Shown piece by piece: positions 8,510 through 19,438 of a stretch of 64,000 nucleotides of DNA. The notes beneath the pieces were generated by a model, which did not search any database, was not told where the DNA came from, and was given only the letters and a program-made list of their open reading frames with translations. The number at the start of each line of letters is the position of its first letter. The stretch's first letter is position 1. Origin of the DNA: Petunia secreta (lineage: Eukaryota; Streptophyta; Magnoliopsida; Solanales; Solanaceae); contig JARKIP010000065.1 of NCBI GenBank assembly GCA_029990175.1, forward strand, positions 9,118,501 to 9,182,500, written 5' to 3'. Both the position numbers and the translations under genes were made by a program.

Positions 8510-11014
8510 TAAAACGACCTCAGTTAGTCGTTTCGGAAGATAGGACTCCGATTGGCGTGCCGATAATTTTAAAATATTCGTAAGGTCCATTGGGACTTGT
8601 CTATAAAATTTGAGCTAAATCAGACCTCGTTTGGTAGGCATCGGAAGAAGGTTTCAGTTTTTATTATCGAAAAATATTAAAAAGAGATTTTCGAGCTCGG
8701 TTTTGGAGAACGAGCTCTGATTCGAAATATGAAAGCGCCGTTAAGTTCATATGATTATTTGTGACTTTTTTGATTTTTCGAAAGTGAATTTTGATGTTTT
8801 TCGGCTAATTTCCGCTAAAATGCCGAAAGTTAAATAATTTGATTTTTTTACATTTAATTTGCATATTGAGTTTCAGGAGTCCGATTTGAGATCCGCCTTA
8901 GCGAGTATGTTATATATATTTGTGTAAATTACTTGAGAAAGTTGGAATTATTTCGAATATCGTAGGGTTCCGTTTTAATTGTCATCGCAAAAAGAAAAGA
9001 AAATAAAAAATGAAAAAGGAAAAGACAAAAGAAAAGAGAAAAAGACAAAATGAAAGAAAGAGAAAGAAATGACCAGATGTGGAGGTGGGCATATATGCTA
9101 AGTAGCAACTATGCTAAGTACGAAACGTAGAAACAAAAAACGATTTAGATGCAGGTAAAGAGAAACCGCGCAGAAGGGAATGAAAAAATGCCAGAAAATG
9201 AGAAAAGGGGTCGGAGAAAAGTAGAATTTTTACCCTGAAACATTCAGGTAATGATCCTAATATATTATTTGAGTTTATTATGTGTGTGTGAATATATTTT
9301 AACAGTAAAAATTTGGATATTATACATCGTATTAATAATTTCAACTGATAGTTTAAAGGGTCAATTGGACTCCGATAGTGGAATTGACTATATATTCGTA
9401 CTCAATGAGTTATGGGCAACATATAAATATAATTTATTTGGGATTTGGTTATGTTGCCTTAAACCCTGTACATAGGTCTGGCCTGCGTATTGCATATGCG
9501 AATAGGGTATCAGGTTCCTAACCGGATTGCCCTAAGATGTGAGCAATGAAGCCTTTAGCCTAAATTGATATATTTTTCTGCTTATTGAATAGAGTGGGAT
9601 CGTTTGGCAAGGAAACCAAAGGATAAAGCGGTTGTTGATTAGCCGTACTAACTTTTAGAAGAGGTAAGTGTTTATATCCATTTCTTTGGAGGCACCTGGC
9701 CTCGTGGATTTTCTACCACGTGCTCTTTATGTGGGTAGCTACCGATAGGCGTACTCATTAAGCCTTAGCGTTGAATTTACATTATATATTATATGTTATG
9801 TCCTGTTGTTGATATTGCATTGTGGATCTGAGCATTATACTCTGATTATGAGTTGGCATCTACTTCCCGGCTGTCGATGAGAGTCCCGCGCCGGTGAAGG
9901 GTTATTATTGCATCACATTGCATTCATGTGCATTATATGTCATTCATATGCAGTACATTGCATATCATATTGGGTGAAGGAGTATTCCGCCCCAGGAGCA
10001 GGAGGATTCCGCTCCATTGTATCATATTGAGGGTAGGAGGATTCCACCCCAGGAGAGTGCAGGAGTATTCCGCCTCTGGTTTACATTTTATCGGGTGCAG
10101 GAGTATTCCGCCCCAGGAGAGTGCAGGAGTATTCTGCCTCTGGTTTATATTATATCGGGTGCAGGAGTATTCCGCCCCAGGAGCAGGATTATTCCGCCCC
10201 AGGAGCAGGATTATTCCGCTCCAGTTGGTTATCAGATTGGATTCCCCTCGAATGCAGGAGTATTCCGCTTCGAGATGAGAGGACGGAAACATCTGACCCT
10301 TTGCATCATATTTCATTTCATTTCATCTCACTTCATTTTATTGCATCTGAATTCATACCATTATGTAGACTTGCGGTACATGACTACTGTTCTGCTTATA
10401 TGTGCATTGCTTATTTGTTGATACGTTTTTGGCTCACATCCTTGGTTGAGTTTATAGTTTCTTACGTGTTTCCGGTTATTATCTGGCTCTGCCTTTCTAT
10501 AATTTAAATAAGAGGAATTTGGTTTATCTGTTTCTTCTCCCTAGCTAGCTATCCTATTCTTTGAGGTGGCTAGCCTGCCCCACTTCTTGAGTCCTTTTGA
10601 CTCACCGTTGTTTGTTATTTGTTTCTTGTCTACCTATTTCGCTTCAGCAGGTTCGCTCCAGGATAGAGTTCGCCACGTTATGGAGGAGCGAAGACGACTT
10701 CAGCTGTCAGGGTGAGCCAGCTTTTATTCCGGATGGCCACCAGTTTATTGTTTATTATTTCAGTTGCATTTTGCTCCTGTCAAGAGGTATCTGTCTTCTT
10801 TTTTACTCTTAGATGTCTAGTCTGGATAGCCCTAAACCTAGTATGTTGGGTAGTCAGCTGTAATTTCTTTTGTACAGCTTAGAGGTAGTCAGCTTGTCCT
10901 TATTTATAGATTGTTATATTTATTTTTCTAATTTAAAGTGTAAGGGTTCGCCCGACGGGTCTAAGAGAGGATGTCGGGTACCCGCACGGCCTAGCCGGAT
11001 TCTGGGTCGTGCCA
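8510..11014 (+). repeat. Tekay/Del-type LTR (about 2.5 kb)
   Basis: It starts after the polypurine tract with a mutated version (TAAAACGACCTC) of the usual TGTAACGACC start. It ends near 11014 in TTCTGGGTCGTGCCA, close to the usual GGGTCGTGACA. The stretch TAAGGGTTCGCCCGACGGG at 10940-10958 and the CCGCACGGCCTAG block are typical of the end of these long LTRs. It contains a minisatellite (9970-10275). The sequence after 11014 lacks a primer site, so this is a 3' LTR. Confidence 0.75.
9970..10275 (+). repeat. Minisatellite inside the Tekay-type LTR
   Basis: About ten imperfect copies of a core like GCAGGAGTATTCCGCCCC are present, partly arranged in a higher-order unit in which two cores are followed by tctggttta and a short AT-rich link (10059-10175). 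Because the unit has few stops, it creates overlapping open frames on both strands; none is a gene. Confidence 0.85.
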
Positions 11015-11056
11015 GAGGCGAACCATGTTTCCATCATGTTTGGCTAGCGCGAACCT

Positions 11057-11545
11057 GTGGTGATCTGCAACTTCGCTGAAGGATTTGAAGAGAACGACGT
11101 CATGATCAAGTTTGGCAACTTTGAACCTATCTTATTAAATCAATCGCTACAACTCGCCAAACTAAATATGCAGAGCTTGGAGCAAACATCATTGGAAGAA
11201 GGTGAAGATCAAGCTGATCAAGGAGATGATGAAGGTTGGATACTAGTGACTCGGCGTAGATGCTACAAAATAAAGTCGCGGAATGAATCAGCTGAACAAC
11301 CAACAAGGCAAAAGGAGGTGAAAAAAAACAAAAAAGCAAAACACTTTTCGACGTCCACAAAAGGCAAGGGTGGAAGTTTACCACTATCAAAAGCCGCGCC
11401 AGCCATTCACTCTAGAAGAGTTCTTTACGAGTTGGTTTCGCACGGAGATTCCTAAGGGTGATATTAAGGCTTCGTGTTGTAATGCGGATAAAGAAGAAGA
11501 GAAGAGTGAAACATTAGAGTTGTTGCCACCGGCGCAATCATAAAT
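11057..11545 (+). pseudogene. Tat element gag-protease linker fragment
   Basis: The open frame 11057-11455 includes DEGWILVTRRR and a Lys-rich stretch, a signature of the region after gag in solanaceous Tat elements. A frameshift near 11390 moves the continuation to another frame that reads FTLEEFFTSWFRTEIPKGDI, also typical of this linker, up to a TAA at 11540-11542. The gag capsid and zinc knuckle are missing at the left. Function is lost. Confidence 0.65.
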
Positions 11546-13157
11546 GCTCATTGAGCCTATCGCCCAAGAAGCAAATACTTGTGAAGCAAAGATCACCTTC
11601 ACAAATGATGACATTCTACTTGGTGAGACTCCTCATAATCGTCCCTTATTCGTGGTTGGCTATGTTAATGACCAAAGAGTGAATAGAATCTTGATTGATG
11701 GAGGATCTGGAGTCAACATCTTGCCTATTCGTACGCTGAAGGCATCTCTACTAAAGAACTAACGCAAAGTCGCTTGTTGATTTAAGGATTCAAACCAAGG
11801 AGGGCAAAGGGCTATAGGTGTTTTATAAATGGATCTCACTATTGGAGAGATGACTTCAAGTACATGGATGCATGTGATCGACACAAGGACTTCATATAAT
11901 ATCTTGCTTGGTAGGGCTTGGATACACGAGAACATAGTGGTTCCATCCACTTATCACCAATGTCTAAAATATCATGAGGGTGGAGTCGAAAAGATGGTCG
12001 TTGTTGATGACAAGCCATTTACCGAAGTAGAGGCACACTTCGCCGATGCAAAATTCTACTTAAAAAATGTCGTGGGGGGTGTAAAAGCCGATAATAAAGC
12101 AACAACCAAAGATGCCGAGCTTGCAGCTAAAAGGGCTGAGGTGGCAGTTAGTAAAGCAAAAGTTGTAGCTGATGGAGGTCAAGTTCTCATTAATCAAAGT
12201 AATATACACAAGGTAAATGTTCCAGCTTCGAGCAAGAAAATAAGTCCTGCACTTCGCTACGTTCCAAAATGGAAGAAAGAAGAAAGCCAGTCTTCTAATC
12301 TTCAAAGTGATCAACTCAAGGGATTGACTCTCTCCGTCAAGCGAATTGATGTGATGAAGCTGACCTCGAAGTTACTTGGTAGTTTTGAGACTAAAAATCC
12401 ACCGATTAATAAAGAACTCCCTACGAAGCGCACGAATGAGGGATTTGATCCGAATACTTACAAGTTGTTTGCAAAGGCGGGATATGATCCCAATGAACCA
12501 TCTACACTAGGGAAGCTCTTACCTGAAGGTACCATGAAGAAATCACGCGAAGGCTTGGATTATGAGAAACATCCACCGGTTCGTATCTCTATAAGAAGGG
12601 AAAGCAACAACTACATCACTGCTGAAGACGACTCTGAGGCTTCGAGCAAGAGGTCTTCTGTCTTTGATCGGCTAAGAGAACCATCTCCAAGAACTTCTGT
12701 CTTTGATCGGCTGGGAGAACCATCTCCAAGAACTTATGTCTTTAATCGGTTCAGAAAACCATATTCAAGAACTTTTGTCTTTGATAGGTTGGGACCATTG
12801 AATAAGAAAAACAAGCTTCCGAGGAAATCCAAAAATTCGAAGGTGCATGCCCCTTCTAATTATAGTCAAAGCCTTATCCCTTTAAGAATGAGGCGCGAAA
12901 AAAAATTGATAGTCTCATGTGAAGATGTGTTAAAGGCCAAGACTCACATTATATTCCACACGAAGGAGCGTGATGAAGGTGAAGAAATCATAGAATCTTC
13001 TTGTCACATCATTGCACAAGAAGAGAAAAATGCTTTATCTCCAAATGGGATTGTAAGTGAGGTAGAGGATATTTCTTGTTGTCACCACATATCTTTCAAC
13101 AATAACGATCCTCATGAAGAAGAAGATGCTACAGATGTTCCACCAAAACTAGAATAA
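11544..13157 (+). pseudogene. Tat element aspartic protease and protease-RT linker
   Basis: The frame from 11544 reads PHNRPLFVVGYVNDQRVNRI and then LIDGGSGVNILP, the retropepsin active site with DGGS in place of the more common D[ST]G. Downstream are LLGRAWIHE and YHQCLKYHEGG, conserved after the protease in this lineage. The linker has four tandem copies of a unit ending in FDRL or FNRF (12658-12790: SSVFDRL, TSVFDRL, TYVFNRF, TFVFDRL). Stops at 11760-11762, 11824-11826 and 13155-13157 break it, but no frame change is needed to read through to the reverse transcriptase. Confidence 0.8.
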
Positions 13158-14895
13158 GGTGTGAAGACAACAGTTGATGCATTGAAAGAGATCAACCTTG
13201 GCACAAATGAAGATCCGAGGCCTACGTATATTAGTGCTCTGCTAACAGCGAATGAAGAAAGTGCTTATATGGATCTAGTAGAAAAGTATAAGGATGTCTT
13301 CGTTTAGAGTTACAAAGAGATGCCTGGCTTAGACCTGAAAGTGGCAGTTCATCATTTGGCAGTCAAGAGTGGTGCCAGTCCTGTAAAACAAGCCCAACGT
13401 CACTTTAGGTCAGATTTGGTCCCCTTGATTGAAATTAAAGTCAACAAACTCATCGAGGCTGGTTTTATTCGTGAAGTCAAGTACCCCACGTGGATTTCAA
13501 GCATAGTACCTGTAAGGAAGAAGAATGGCCAAATTCGAGTTTGTGTTGATTTTAGAGATCTCAATAATGCATGTCCTAAAGATGAGTTTCCGCTTCCTAT
13601 CCCAGAACTTATGATTGATGCCACTACTGGTTACGAGGCTATGTCTTTCATGGATGGCTCCTCTGGCTATAATCAAATTCGCATGTCACCTAAGGATGAA
13701 TAATTCACAGTATTCCGAACTCCTAAGGGTGTTTATTGCTACAAGGTGATGTCGTTTTGTTTGAAAAACACTGGTGCAACTTACCAAAGGGTCATGCAAA
13801 ATATCTTTGATAGATTACTTCACAAGAATGTTGAGTGCTATGTTGATGAATTGGTGGTAAAATTCAAGGGAAAAGAGGACCACTTGCGTGACTTGAGAAC
13901 GGTGTTCGAATTGCTGCGAAGGTACCAACTTCGAATGAACCCTTTGAAGTGTGCATTTGTAGTTACTTCCGGGAAATTCCTCAGTTTCATTGTTCGACAT
14001 CGAGGCATTGAAATTGATCAAGCAAAAGTAGATGCAATTTTAAAGATGCCTGAACCCAGAAATCTCCATGAATTGAAAAGTCTGCAAGGAAAGTTGGCCT
14101 ACCTTAGGAGATTCATCTCAAACCTAGCTGGGAGGTGTCAGCCGTTCAGCCGTCTCATGAAAAAGGGCACTCCTTTCGAATAGGATCAAGCTTGCAGCAG
14201 TGCCTTCGAGAGCATCAAATCCTATTTGATGAAGCCTCCTATTTTGGCAGCTCCAATCTCGGGAAAGCCGTTGATATTATATATTGCGGCACAAGAAAAA
14301 TCAGTTGGGGCACTTTTGGCTCAAGAGAATAGTGAAGAAAAACAAAATTCACTTTACTATTTGAGTAGAATGATGACGCCAAACGAGTTGAAGTACTCGC
14401 CAATCGAAAAGTTGTGTTTGGCACTAGTCTTCTCCATTCAAAAGTTGAAACATTACTTTCAAGCTCATGTTGTACGGCTGGTTTCTCGAGCAAATCCTAT
14501 CAAGTTTGTAATGTCAAAACCAGTCCTTAGCGATCGATCGGCGAGATGGTATCTCTAGTTTCAACAATTTGAGATCATATACATCCCTCAAAAGGCGGTC
14601 AAAGGACAAGCGCTGGCAGATTTTCTGGCAGATCACCCGATACCTGATGGTTGGGAGCTAACCGACGAGTTACCTGATGAAGATGAAATGTTCGCCGAAG
14701 TTCAACCGTCTTGGAAGATGTACTTTGATGGTGCTCCACATCACGATGGAGCTGGTGCTGGAGTAGTTTTTGTAACTCCCCAAGAAGAGGTATTGCCATA
14801 TTCTTTCACGTTGACTCAACATTGCTCCAATAATGTCGCAGAGTATCAAGCGCTCATACTTGGGCTCGAAATGGCCGTCGACATTAAGCAATTGC
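13158..14895 (+). pseudogene. Tat element reverse transcriptase, RNase H and start of second RNase H
   Basis: All of it stays in the same frame as the protease. Stops are at 13306, 13701, 14181 and 14556. Motifs in order: EAGFIREVKYPTWISSIVPV, then VCVDFRDLNNACPKDEFPLP, then FMDGSSGYNQI, then YVDELVVK at about 13842. The last is where YxDD should be, so the second catalytic Asp is Glu here. RNase H follows (SVGALLAQE, SPIEKLCLAL). An archaeal-type RNase H begins at about 14706 (SWKMYFDGA, then GAGAGVVFVTP and NNVAEYQALILGLEMA). Reading stops being related near 14895. Integrase is absent. Confidence 0.9.
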
Positions 14896-14985
14896 AGCTG
14901 ACGTCTAACATCTTGTTGCTGTTTACGCCCATACTTTGCGGAGTACCAAGCGCCCTTTTTGCAGAGTATCAAGCGCTCATACTTT
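14838..14985 (+). other. Scrambled rearrangement junction with templated filler
   Basis: The RNase H word gcagagtatcaagcgctcat (14839-14858) reappears at 14961-14980, and a decayed version (gcggagtaccaagcgccc) sits at 14938-14955. GTTTACGCCC, which belongs to the LTR (15011-15020), also appears inside the RNase H side at 14921-14930. Pieces of both partners are interleaved before the clean LTR begins at about 14986. This is the pattern left by template-switching repair. Confidence 0.7.
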
Positions 14986-15563
14986 GAATTCAATTGTTAG
15001 GCCTGCAATTGTTTACGCCCTTTTTTCTTGAATGATCTTGGGTAAGACGTTTGAGTAGGGCCAGTCAAAAAACAGTACTTCAGGTTATGTTAAGGGATTA
15101 CTTAAACTGATTTAGAGTCATTATAGGGATATCGTGATTCGACTGTGGCCTAAAATTAGACAGTTCTTAATGGTTTTGATTATTTTGGAAAAAATATTTC
15201 AAGAACGGTGTTCTTAGTAGTTTGGAAACTCTAGCAAACAAGTTTAAGTTCGAGGCCAATAGAATAGTATCTTGTGAAAGTTTGTAGTGAACTCAGGACT
15301 AACCCAGTAACTGGGGAATTCATTATTCTAGGTTTTTTAACATCTGAAAGTTCAATTTTTATTATTCTTAAGTGATCTTAGTTAATTGTTAGTTAAATCA
15401 ATAGTTCAATACTTGAAACATTATTGATGAACTTTGAATCTTCGGCTATTAAAGTTACTAAAACTTGACGTTGCTCCCTGTGTGATTCGACCCCGGACTT
15501 GTTAAACCGAGTATTTATGCAATGACCGCTTATCCTTTTTAGGACGAGTTTTGGGGGTGATCA
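14986..15563 (+). repeat. 5' LTR of element 2, left-truncated
   Basis: It begins with GAATTCAATTGTTAGGCCTG, which matches 18878-18897 inside the 3' LTR, and runs to the common end TGATCA at 15563. The two copies are clearly homologous, with scattered substitutions and a short deletion near 19297 in the 3' copy. The U3 promoter part is missing here. Confidence 0.85.
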
Positions 15564-15568
15564 AATTT

Positions 15569-15586
15569 TGGCGCCGTTGCCGGGGA
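15569..15586 (+). other. Primer-binding site, tRNA-Asp type
   Basis: TGGCGCCGTTGCCGGGGA lies five bases after the LTR end. All 18 bases complement the 3' end of plant tRNA-Asp including CCA, the primer known for Athila-group elements. Confidence 0.9.
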
Positions 15587-15709
15587 GCAAACGGTTCAAG
15601 TTTTAGTAGATATAGGTGGTTGAATCGTTAAAGTTGTATGTTTAAATATTTTTAAGTTTTAATTTGAAAAATTTCTTAGTTCTTGTACATATTTGTTTGC
15701 TTAAAAAAC

Positions 15710-16342
15710 ATGGCACCTGGGACTGAAAATATTTGGATGATGGCTATTCTTGTTTTGGATAATCTGAAGGATTTCTCCCTTGGAAAAGTTGTCAAAATGC
15801 TCCTTTTTGCGGTTCTTCTTATATGTCTTACCCTTCCCCGAGCCCCTATTATGATTATTTTTCTTTTGCTGGTGACAGTGAGTTTAAAAATATGATAAGA
15901 TGCTTACTTGAAGAAGGAAGTGAGAATCAACAAGTCATGGAGGAATTTTGGGACAATAGCCTAAAATATGACTTGACCTTTGAGGATAAATGAACAAAAA
16001 GGGGAACTCCAACCATTCAATATGGTAGCGAATGATGTCGAAATTGAGGAAAGGATACTAGAATCAAGTGAGGAAGCGCAAAATATCATATTGGAGAACT
16101 CTAGTATGTACGAAAGTGAGGATACCAAAAATGAAATATTTTTGGAGTTTAACTATATTAGACCTCATTCGAAACACTTTTTGATGTTGTGCTTAGATGG
16201 TGATGTGGATTTTGATCTATCAAAGCCCTTAAAGGAGCCTAAGAAGGGGGAACAATATGTTTTTGTTCTTGAATTTGGCATGCCAAAACGAGAAAATCAC
16301 ATGCCTCGATTAAAGGGCAAGAAGCGCACAATAAATATTTAG
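15710..16342 (+). pseudogene. Short gag-like coding remnant of element 2
   Basis: From ATG 15710 a start-like MAPGTEN is followed by a frame change. The better frame then reads WKSCQNAPFCGSSYMSYPSP, then PYYDYFSFAGD and FKNMIRCLLEE, to TGA 15991-15993, with one earlier stop. An overlapping frame (15980-16342) encodes an acidic 120-residue stretch containing LDGDVDFDLSKPLKEPKKG and YVFVLEFGMPKRE. I do not recognise a named domain in either. By position after the primer site they stand where gag would be. There is no zinc knuckle, protease or polymerase. Confidence 0.5.
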
Positions 16343-16760
16343 GGATCACTTGAATTTGCACCACCCGGGGAGCATCATCATAAGGTTGAATCTAAATTGG
16401 GGAGGCAATTCATATTTTCAAAGTGGAGAGAAAAGTTTCGATGTTGATATGCGTTGTGCAACGAGGCGACCCAATTGTTATTGCTTTCTTTAGTTTAGTT
16501 ATTTTTCTTAATATTATATTACTATGTGTGTGTTCTTGTTTTGCAGGATCCTGTAGTTTTGAGTCTAAGTGTAAGGTGCTTGCAACCCCGAGTGCTTATA
16601 TGGGAGAAGTCTGAGTACCCCGTGCTTTATAGAGGTTGAGCCTATAAGTGATGATGATGGCGAGTAAGAGCCTCTCAAGATGTGGATCTGATGGCGCCAC
16701 TGATAGTGTCAGATCTTCGGGCTGCAGGGAGTATCTCTTCACCCTTGGTTTACATGTTGC

Positions 16761-16800
16761 TGCATTGAGGACAGTGCAACTTATTAAGTGTCAGGTGGGG
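16761..16800 (+). promoter_or_regulatory. AGGA hairpin plus internal PPT-like tract (element 2, copy I)
   Basis: TGCATTG (16761-16767), AGGA (16768-16771) and CAGTGCA (16772-16778) form a 7 bp stem with one G-T wobble. TTAAGTGTCAGGTGGGG follows (16784-16800), the element 1 tract with a two-base insertion. It lies 1.37 kb before the terminal copy. Confidence 0.6.
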
Positions 16801-18134
16801 AGTACTTTGTGTTTTTGTAGTGTTTCTTTTATAATAATAATAATAATCTCTTTGGATTTTCTTAGCCTTGGTTCTTTCCCATTGAGTTACTTTTGCTGAA
16901 CCAGGCATTTCGTAGGTTAGATATATTTATAAAAAAAAAAAAAGGTAAGAAGGAGGAAAAATGGGAAAGAGGCAGGAAAAGAGAAAAGTGAGAATTTTGG
17001 ATGACAACCTTAGCTAGAAATACCTACATATTTTTGAACTTCCTTTTTGAGTTCATAATTAGGTATTGCGAGGTGAAACTGAAATGGCCCTTGAGCTCCA
17101 TGTACAGTGTGTGGTGAGTTTATTTTTTTTCTACTTCTCATTGTTTCATGTTAAGTCTAGAACTTGCCCTGCTTGTTGTTTGAGACGAAATCCTAGGTAG
17201 TCTTGATCTTTAGGATGAAAGCAGGCCTTCTTTGGCCCGCCAGTGACTAAATAAATCTACCTAATGAATGAATTACTCAGTGCCCCAATTTTAGCCTATT
17301 GACCTTTTCTTTGGCAATAAGGGTTACAAGTCCTATCCCTTTTTGCTATTTACCTCTCTTGTTACCCATCTTCCCCTTAACTACTTTAAGTTGAGTGATT
17401 GGTAAGATGGTGGGTTATTCATAAGAGTTGTCTACTTGAGAAGAAAGTTGCAAAAGAATGAAGATAGAAAAACTTGATATTCTCCTCATATACAAAAATG
17501 TGAAAAGTGAGAAAGAGAAAGGAAAAAAATAAAAAAGCAAAGAAAAAAAGAAGAAAAAAAGAGATGATTAAATTAATGAATAAATGAGGAGAAAGAACAG
17601 TATAAGAGAAGGAACTCTTGAGCTTAGAAAGTGGATATGGATAAGAATCTTGGGAAGTGCTACAATTATATGAATAGGCGAGGAAATTAGTAGTGAGTGA
17701 TGCTTAAAGTGTTTAGGGGAAGAATTAGTCACTATATACCCAAAAATGTACCACACATTACCCCAAGCCAATATTACAATCTAAGAAAAGTCCTACTTGA
17801 CTTTTGATCAGGACTCCTACATTAGTGGAGAGCAACAAAATGGGCAAGCCTATGGTACTTTCCTGTGAGACATGAGATATTTCTTTGTGAGTGTGAGCGT
17901 GTTCGATATTTAATATGCCACAATTTCTCTTGAAATAAGATGTTGTGTGTTTGGTGGCATTTTCTTGTTGTGAGGTACGTTGGAACTTGAGTGGTCTATA
18001 GGTTTCTATTTTCAATACTTGATTATGATCAAAAGAAAGGGTGTTTGAATTCCATAGGTGAGTTCGGTTAGGTTGTTTGTCATGAGTTCTTATCTAATCT
18101 TGATGTCTTGCCTGCTTTCTATGTGTTCTTCTTC
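16801..18134 (+). other. Conserved 3' noncoding region of element 2
   Basis: There is no coding signal. The region aligns by eye with 1848-3656 of element 1. Shared landmarks include cttagccttggttctttcc, cagtgtgtg after ttcatgttaagtctagaac, ggcccgccag, and gggcaagcctatg. Element 1 carries an extra Stowaway MITE in the same interval, which accounts for part of the length difference. Confidence 0.75.
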
Positions 18135-18172
18135 TTTGCTCGAGGACGAGCAAAATCTTAAGTGTGGGGAGG
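18135..18172 (+). promoter_or_regulatory. AGGA hairpin and 3' polypurine tract (element 2, copy II)
   Basis: TTTGCTCG (18135-18142), AGGA (18143-18146) and CGAGCAAA (18147-18154) are identical to the terminal copy of element 1. TTAAGTGTGGGGAGG follows and touches the LTR start at 18173. Confidence 0.8.
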
Positions 18173-19438
18173 TGATGTTGGGCCAAAAATGCATATATTT
18201 TAGTATTAGTTACCTCATGTTATGGTGCTTGTGTGGATTATTTTAACATCAAAAATAGTATTTTGTGTTTATATTGGGTGTTTGAATGTGTAGGAATCAA
18301 GTGGTATGAAAAAGTGTTAAAGTTTGACGATTTGGAGAAAAATGAAGTTAATTTATAGCGTTGTAAGGTGCCAAGGCCGTGGATTAGCCATGAAAGAAAT
18401 TTGAAGATGAAATGTCACGGCCCAGCCATCGTATGGCCATGATTCAGCCCTGAAGCGAAAGAAGAATTTTCAAAGCTCACGGTCCAGCTATCGTAAGGCC
18501 ATGAGACAAAATTTCTGGCGAAAAGTGGCCCGGGGTAAACTTGTTCACAAGTTTGACACGAGAATTTATAAGGTTTTCTAACCTATTTTTAGCCCCCATC
18601 TTGACCTGGGAAGGCTAAACCACCATTGTTGAAGCACTTTGGAGCTTGGAAATGCATAAATTATATTGGAACTGAAGAATCAAAGAGTTTTTCTCAACTT
18701 TTCTTATTCTCTTTTCCTATGGGTGTTGTTTTGACTATGAATTCATTATTGTTTAATACAATTATGAGTAGCTAAATTTCTACTCTAGGATTTTGATGAA
18801 CCCATTATTGGGGTAGTTTTGAGTAACTCCAAGATTGAGTAATACAATATTCTATTTATTTAGCTGTGTTTTTATGGAATTCAATTGTTAGGCCTGCAAT
18901 TATTTACGTCCTTTTTGCTTGAATGATCTTGGGTAATACGTTTGGGTTACGGTCAGTCAAATAACAGTACTTCAGGTTATGATAAGGGATTACTTAAACT
19001 GATTTAGAGTCATTATAGAGATATCGTGATTGGACTGTGGCCTGAAATTAGACAGTTCTTAATGGTCTTGATTATTTTGGGAAAAATATTTCAAGAACAG
19101 TGTTGTTAGTAGTTTGGAAACTCTAGCAAACAAGTTTAAGTTCAAGGCCAATAGAATAGTATCTTGTGAAAGTTTGTAGTGAACTCAGGACTAACCCAGT
19201 AACTGGAGAATTCATTATTCTAGGCTTATTAACACCTAAAAGTTCAATTTTTATTATTCTTAAGTGATCTTAGTTAATTGTCAGTTAAATCAATAGTATT
19301 GTTGAACTTTGAATCTTCGGCTATTAAAGTTACTAGAACTTGACGTTGCTCCTTTTGTGATTCGACCCCGGACTTGTTAAATCGAGTGTTTTTGCAGCGA
19401 CCGCTTATCCTTTTTAGGACGAGTTTTGGACGTGATCA
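18173..19438 (+). repeat. 3' LTR of element 2
   Basis: The LTR is 1266 bp from TGATGTTGGG to CGTGATCA. A TATA-like TTTATAAG lies near 18566. A GC-richer island of repeated words (cacggcccagcc, cacggtccagc, ggccatga) lies at 18358-18512, directly upstream of it. The second half matches the truncated 5' LTR. Confidence 0.85.

Larger units (their letters stand above)
11015..14985 (+). mobile_element. Tat-lineage Ty3/gypsy element, truncated at both ends
   Basis: It holds a gag-like tail, protease, linker, reverse transcriptase, RNase H and the start of a second, archaeal-type RNase H. The dual RNase H is diagnostic of the plant Tat/Ogre lineage. No LTR, primer site or integrase remains. The left side abuts the Tekay LTR end. 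The right side stops inside the second RNase H and passes through a scrambled junction (14838-14985) into the 5' LTR of element 2. Confidence 0.85.
14986..19438 (+). mobile_element. Non-autonomous Athila-like LTR element (element 2)
   Basis: It has a truncated 5' LTR (14986-15563), a primer-binding site, a short gag-like coding stretch, no pol, the central and terminal AGGA hairpins, a polypurine tract and a full 3' LTR (18173-19438). From about 16855 to 18172 it parallels element 1 block by block (2335-3694). The internal region is only about 2.6 kb, so it could move only with enzymes supplied by a relative. The left LTR lacks its first ~700 bp, lost at the junction described above. Confidence 0.8.

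Noticed and set aside
9928..10507. Overlapping open frames of 116-134 codons on both strands
   Set aside because: They are produced by the stop-poor minisatellite at 9970-10275; no homology and strongly repetitive protein.
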